Shown in pieces: positions 7,158-10,619 of a stretch of DNA of 10,619 nucleotides. This DNA comes from Pseudomonadota bacterium (GTDB lineage: Bacteria; Pseudomonadota; Alphaproteobacteria; Rhizobiales; Beijerinckiaceae). The notes below the pieces were generated by a model. It worked only from the letters and a program-made list of their open reading frames with translations, had not been told where the DNA came from and made no database searches. Each line of letters opens with the position of its first letter. Position 1 is the stretch's first letter. The translations under genes and the position numbers were made by a program. The stretch covers positions 1 to 10,619 of the forward strand of contig JAFAEL010000244.1 of assembly GCA_023423995.1 (NCBI GenBank). The letters are read 5' to 3'.

Positions 7158-7488
7158 CTGGCGTTCCTCCGTGCCAGCCGATCTCAAGCCCCGCGAAGAG
7201 CCAGGTCAGCCGTGCGAGTAGACACAGTACACAATATACCAGGGCCCGCAATCGCCTTTAGAACGGCTTTGATCGACTTTCGGATAGGTCAGCATCACTG
7301 CATTATTTGCACTGCACCCATCCATGCTGCGGGCGCGAAGAATAGGCAGGAGCGTTGCCAGCCTCCTCCCTCTTTGTCCCAAAGTCCAGTCGAGTGAGGT
7401 CGATCACAGAACCTCGTGGCCGAGAGTGACAAGCTCCGCGTGAGACGAGCGCCCTCCGGGCACTCGTCGCCTAGGCGGGAGCAGCACG
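7158..7488. other. Divergent intergenic region between tctC and the DUF1127 gene
   Basis: These 331 bases hold no convincing gene. They should carry the promoters of the tct operon (leftward) and the DUF1127-methyltransferase pair (rightward). The stretch 7218-7310 is noticeably richer in A+T than its surroundings. A TATATT on the minus strand (7233-7238) could be a -10 box for tctC, but I find no good -35 at 17 bases. The surrounding GTAGACACAGTACACAATATAC region (7218-7239) is only a weak palindrome. No named riboswitch was recognised. A strong hairpin at 7444-7468 is listed separately. Confidence 0.5.
7444..7468 (+). other. Leader stem-loop upstream of the DUF1127 gene
   Basis: GACGAG-C-GCCC (7444-7454) pairs with GGGC-A-CTCGTC (7458-7468) around a TCC loop: ten base pairs with one C/A mismatch. 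It ends eight bases before the GGGAG ribosome site and 20 bases before the start codon. No T-run follows on the plus strand. It probably folds in the 5' untranslated region and could influence translation or stability. Its function is unproven. Confidence 0.5.
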
Positions 7489-7767
7489 ATGGACGCTCGG
7501 CAGCAGGGACGGACGATCACGGTCGCGAGCGACCTTGCTCCCCTGGGCGGCCTTTGGTGCGACCCGCTCGAGCCCGCCGATCGCCGCCCGGCCTCCTGGT
7601 TTCGGCGGCTGGCGAGTCTGGGCCGGGCTATGCGCGAATCTCTTGCCCGGCGGCGCGCGGAACGATGTCTCCTGGAGCTCGATGACCGGCTGCTGAGGGA
7701 TCTCGGGCTCTCCCGGTCGGAATTGCTCGGCTTGGAGCTGAGCTCGCGCAAGGAGAGGAGCCGGTGA
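7489..7767 (+). CDS. DUF1127 (YjiS-like) domain protein
   Basis: The product is 92 residues. The C-terminal half (about 47-80) is the DUF1127 motif: RAMRESLARRRAERCLLELD, then DRLLRDLGLSRSEL, the usual arginine-rich helix followed by L.D..L.D.GLSR. The N-terminal 45 residues are not typical of the roughly 47-residue short members. Short alphaproteobacterial DUF1127 proteins have been linked to RNA binding and phosphate/carbon metabolism; applying that here is inference. The ATG at 7489 has GGGAG (7477-7481) at seven-base spacing. Its TGA overlaps the next gene's ATG in TGATG, so the two should be translationally coupled. It has no signal peptide or membrane helix and should be cytosolic. Confidence 0.82.
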   Translation: MDARQQGRTITVASDLAPLGGLWCDPLEPADRRPASWFRRLASLGRAMRESLARRRAERCLLELDDRLLRDLGLSRSELLGLELSSRKERSR

Positions 7768-8711
7768 TGCCAGGTATCCAATCGCCCCTGCCGCAGAGCG
7801 GAAGCCGGCCCTTCGTCACCGATGGCGGGCTGGAGACCTGGCTCGTCTTCCAGCAAGGGATCGACCTTCCCTGCTTTGCGGCCTTTCCGCTCGTCTCCGC
7901 TACGGAGGGCCGCGCGGTGCTCGAAATGTACTACCGGCCCTATTTCGAACTCGCGCGACGGCACAGGACCGGGATCGTCCTCGACGCGCCGACCTGGCGC
8001 GCGAATCGGGATTGGGGCGAAAAGCTGGGCTACGCTCCGCGCGAGCTCTTCGAGCTCAATCGCGCCGCGCTCGCCTTCGTGGCGGGGCTCGGGCGCGAGG
8101 GTGACGTTTCACCGGGCACGCCGGTCGCGCTGAATGGCGTCGTCGGCCCCCGCGGGGATGGTTACCGGGTCGAGAGCCTCATGAGCGCGGCCGAGGCGCA
8201 GGACTACCACGCGCTCCAGGTCGCGGCCTTCGCGGATGGCGCGGCCGACATGGTGAGTGCCGTCACCATGACCTATGTCGACGAGGCCGTCGGCATCGCG
8301 CTCGTCGCGAAGGCGTTCGGACTTCCGGTGGTGATCTCGTTCACGATCGAGACCGATGGACGCCTCCCATCGGGAGACGGTCTCGGCGCGGCCGTGGCGG
8401 AGGTCGATCGGAGGACCGACGCGTATCCGGCCTATTACATGGTGAACTGCGCTCACCCGACCCATTTCGAGCATGTCCTCGAGGCGGGTGCCGCCTGGCT
8501 CGACCGGATCGGGGGATTGCGGGCGAACGCCTCGACCAAGAGCCACGCTGAGCTCGATGCCGCGACGGAGCTGGATGCCGGCGATCCGCAGGCGCTCGCC
8601 CGGGACTACGCCCTCCTCCGCTCAAGGCTGAAGCACCTCTGCGTCGTCGGCGGCTGCTGCGGAACGGACCACCGCCACGTCGCGGCGATCTGCGAGGCCT
8701 GCCTCGTCTAG
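7767..8711 (+). CDS. Homocysteine S-methyltransferase family protein
   Basis: The product is 314 residues. It opens with TDGGLET (18-24), the family's DGG/A..E barrel start. The zinc thiolates are present: C228 in VNCAHP (226-231) and C297-C298 in GGCCGTD (295-301). Known members transfer a methyl group from S-methylmethionine, SAM or a betaine to a thiol, usually homocysteine. The subgroup seen here (FQQGIDLPCFAAFPL, DAPTWRANRDWG) differs from classical MmuM, so donor and acceptor are open. I chose the ATG at 7767 over the adjacent GTG at 7764 because AGGAGAGGAG (7751-7760) lies six bases before the ATG and only three before the GTG. It overlaps the DUF1127 stop by one base. Its own TAG overlaps the stop of the convergent cyclase gene. 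Confidence 0.88.
   Translation: MPGIQSPLPQSGSRPFVTDGGLETWLVFQQGIDLPCFAAFPLVSATEGRAVLEMYYRPYFELARRHRTGIVLDAPTWRANRDWGEKLGYAPRELFELNRAALAFVAGLGREGDVSPGTPVALNGVVGPRGDGYRVESLMSAAEAQDYHALQVAAFADGAADMVSAVTMTYVDEAVGIALVAKAFGLPVVISFTIETDGRLPSGDGLGAAVAEVDRRTDAYPAYYMVNCAHPTHFEHVLEAGAAWLDRIGGLRANASTKSHAELDAATELDAGDPQALARDYALLRSRLKHLCVVGGCCGTDHRHVAAICEACLV
8708..8711. other. Shared CTAG stop of two convergent genes
   Basis: CTAG is self-complementary, so TAG at 8709-8711 ends the plus-strand methyltransferase and TAG at 8710-8708 ends the minus-strand cyclase. The genes overlap by four bases and there is no room for a terminator between them, so the 3' ends of both messages must run into the opposing gene. 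Confidence 0.85.
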
Positions 8712-10594
8712 GCGCTGCCCTGAGTCCAGCGATAGGCGATCTCGAGCGCCGCCCTGCGTCCGCGAAGAACGACCCGGCGACGGCCCTCAATCGCCGCGAG
8801 GAACGCCGCGGGATTACCGGCCGCCCGGATCAGATCGTCGCTCACGACCAGGGCCGCCCCGAGCTGCTTCGCGACCTCCAGCAGACGGCTCGCGACATTC
8901 ACGCTGTCGCCCGTCGCCGTGATCTGCTCGTGCGCGGCCGAGCCGAGGCGCGAGATGACGACCGGGCCATGGTGGGCCCCGAGCCGGACGCCGATCCGCG
9001 AACCCAGCCCGTCCTGGCGCTCGGCGAGCCAGCCTTGCACCGCCTCCACGATGTGCTCTGCCGCGAGAAGGGCGCGCGCCGCATCGTCCTCGGCCGGATC
9101 CGGCAGCCCGAACAGCACCATGGCGCCGTCGCCCATGAAGTTCATCACCACGCCGCCGTGCCGCTGCGCCGCGTCCGAGAGCACCGCGTGGAATTCCTTC
9201 AGCATCTCGCGGGTGCGTTCCAGGCCGAGCCTCTCGCTCGCTCCCGTAAATCCGTTCAGGTCGAGGAAGATCACGGATGCATGCTGCGCGACCGGAACGG
9301 CGAGGTAGGAGGGGTCCGCCGCAAGGCGCGCAGCGAGCGCGGGATCCTGGAAGCGGCGGAGCGCTTCCTCCGATTGGACGACCTGGCGCGTCCAGATCCG
9401 GTCCAGGACCTGCCGGCCGGCGAGCCCAAAGGCGACGCCGGGGGCCATCGCGGCAAGCGGCAGGATCGCGCTCAGCCAGAACCCGGCGCCGAACGCCGCC
9501 ACCGTCACGCCGAGCCATGCAGCTGCCGCAAGGGCCGCAAGGAGGAAGCCGGCGGTCGCCGGCAGAAGCGCGAGCCCGAGCGCCGTCAGGCCGGCGAGCA
9601 CGACTGCCGCGGCGGCGTCGAGGCGGCGGACCCGCGTATCGCGGACGAGCCCGTCGCCATGAAGAAGATGGGCGGTGGCGGTCGCGAGCACTTCCACCCC
9701 GGGCAGGACCGGGTCGAAGGGCGTTGCGAACGTATCCCCGGTGCCGATCGCCGTCGCGCCGACGAGGACGGTCCGGCCCTGGATTTCTGAGCGCGCCGAC
9801 GACCCGCGGAGCAGCGACGCGGCACTGATGGACGGGATCGTGCCGCGTGGGCCGTAGAAGCGCAGCGGCAGGGCCCAGCCGAGATCGGTCGCCTGGGTGA
9901 CAGCTCCGAGCCGAACGGCGTCCCGCACGAGGTCGGGGCCGGCCCCCACGGCCCGCGTCGCAAGCTGCAGGGAGAAGGAGGGCAGGATGCCGTCCGGGCC
10001 CTCGAAGATGAGGGGGGCGTGTCGCGGTGTGCCACCCTGGTCGGTCGCGATATTCACCCCGCCCAGAGCGGCAGCCTGCCGGAACCGCTCGTTCGGCCAA
10101 AGTATCGCCTCGGCATCGGGAACACGGTTCGTCCCCTCGCGGGAGAACGTGGCCGCCGCCGCGATCACGGCTCGTCCTTCCTGGAGCGCGCGGGCGAGCG
10201 CAGCGTCTCCCATCTCCTCGCCCCGATCGACGAACAGGATGTCGACCCCGATCGCGCGGGCCCCGAGGTCGTGCAGCCCGCTCACGATCCGGGCAATTGC
10301 GGCGCGCGGCAGGGGAAAGGAGCCGGCCTCCCGCACGGCCTCGTCGTCGAGGGCCACGATGACAACGTCCGAGGGCGGCGGACGCGGCCCGCTCAGAACG
10401 AAGCGCAGATCGAGGAGGGGAGCCTCGATGCGGTCGAGGACGCCGCCTCGGCCCTCGAGGTGCCTCGCCGCCAGCAGGCCGGACCAGGCCAGAGCGAGCG
10501 CAACCGCAAGGACCGCATGCCCGGCCCGAAGGGTCCGGAGCCGGATCAACGCCCGAAGCGGGCCAGAAAATTCGCGGCGCGCTCCCGGCCCCAC
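8708..10594 (-). CDS. CHASE2 sensor - class III adenylate/guanylate cyclase (start uncertain)
   Basis: About 628 residues. Helix 1 (25-43) is followed by a periplasmic CHASE2 domain (about 50-315; DIEAPLLDLRF-like start at 55-65, ALDDEAV, GVDILFVDRG, TVLVGATAIGTGDTFATPF, PGVEVLAT), then three helices (about 325-393) and a class III cyclase catalytic domain (about 438-590). Metal-binding aspartates are D445 (FLDLNGFT) and D489 (FMGDG). The transition-state Asn and Arg are N566 and R570 (VNVASR). The residue normally Lys for purine recognition is N485 (MNFMGD). It should turn ATP, or possibly GTP, into a cyclic nucleotide in response to a periplasmic signal. The GTG at 10594 is the last start in the window; the frame stays open to the edge, so the true start may lie outside. 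No two-component or CRP gene is adjacent. Confidence 0.88.
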   Translation of the reverse strand: MGPGARREFSGPLRALIRLRTLRAGHAVLAVALALAWSGLLAARHLEGRGGVLDRIEAPLLDLRFVLSGPRPPPSDVVIVALDDEAVREAGSFPLPRAAIARIVSGLHDLGARAIGVDILFVDRGEEMGDAALARALQEGRAVIAAAATFSREGTNRVPDAEAILWPNERFRQAAALGGVNIATDQGGTPRHAPLIFEGPDGILPSFSLQLATRAVGAGPDLVRDAVRLGAVTQATDLGWALPLRFYGPRGTIPSISAASLLRGSSARSEIQGRTVLVGATAIGTGDTFATPFDPVLPGVEVLATATAHLLHGDGLVRDTRVRRLDAAAAVVLAGLTALGLALLPATAGFLLAALAAAAWLGVTVAAFGAGFWLSAILPLAAMAPGVAFGLAGRQVLDRIWTRQVVQSEEALRRFQDPALAARLAADPSYLAVPVAQHASVIFLDLNGFTGASERLGLERTREMLKEFHAVLSDAAQRHGGVVMNFMGDGAMVLFGLPDPAEDDAARALLAAEHIVEAVQGWLAERQDGLGSRIGVRLGAHHGPVVISRLGSAAHEQITATGDSVNVASRLLEVAKQLGAALVVSDDLIRAAGNPAAFLAAIEGRRRVVLRGRRAALEIAYRWTQGSA

Positions 10595-10619
10595 CGCTTG
10601 ACCTCGAGCGGCGCCGCAT

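Noticed and set aside
7233..7274. A sigma-70 promoter for tctC using TATATT as -10
   Set aside because: No acceptable -35 box lies 16-18 bases away, so I did not call it a promoter; it is mentioned only in the intergenic entry.
7380..7488. A SAM- or SAH-type riboswitch before the methyltransferase pair
   Set aside because: I checked for SAM-II-like and SAH-like conserved strings by eye and found none; only a simple hairpin is present.
8814..10619. A 601-codon minus-strand frame overlapping the cyclase gene
   Set aside because: Arg/Pro/Gly-rich shadow frame in high-GC DNA; the cyclase frame contains all CHASE2 and catalytic motifs.

Overview
The window is high-GC, densely coded bacterial DNA with no sign of a mobile element, RNA gene or CRISPR array. 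The mix of families (a DUF1127 protein, a TctC/TctB/TctA transporter, a CHASE2 class III cyclase, a DUF2243 membrane protein and the N-terminus of what looks like a membrane-anchored signalling protein) suggests a free-living alphaproteobacterium, probably of the Hyphomicrobiales (Methylobacterium/Microvirga/Bosea-like). The order is an inference from family resemblance; no marker gene is present to prove it.

Layout. From about 7157 down to base 1 every gene lies on the minus strand. First, in transcription order, is a complete tripartite tricarboxylate transporter operon: tctC (periplasmic binding protein), tctB (small membrane subunit) and tctA (large membrane subunit). It ends in a strong intrinsic terminator at 3921-3950. 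A CRP-type palindrome abuts this terminator, upstream of a class I SAM-dependent methyltransferase gene. Next come a cytosolic GH5-like glycoside hydrolase, a 60-residue single-pass membrane protein and a DUF2243 polytopic membrane protein that starts at TTG. The last two are 14 bases apart and clearly co-transcribed. At the left edge is the truncated N-terminus of a two-helix membrane protein.

Right of the tct operon, across a 331-base divergent intergenic region, a plus-strand pair encodes a DUF1127 protein and a homocysteine S-methyltransferase family protein, joined by a TGATG stop/start overlap. The pair converges on a minus-strand CHASE2-adenylate/guanylate cyclase gene. The two convergent genes share the tetranucleotide CTAG, which supplies a TAG stop to each.

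How the genes may work together. The tct genes form a sodium- or proton-driven, high-affinity uptake system for an unidentified carboxylate. The cyclase is a membrane sensor that would make a cyclic nucleotide, although the residue normally specifying ATP is Asn rather than Lys. The CRP-like site before the methyltransferase is a possible local target of such a signal, but that link is inference. No clearly new defence or mobile system is visible. The points most worth a second look are the cyclase substitution, the CRP-like site, the DUF1127-methyltransferase coupling, the hydrolase/DUF2243 cluster and several intercistronic hairpins.
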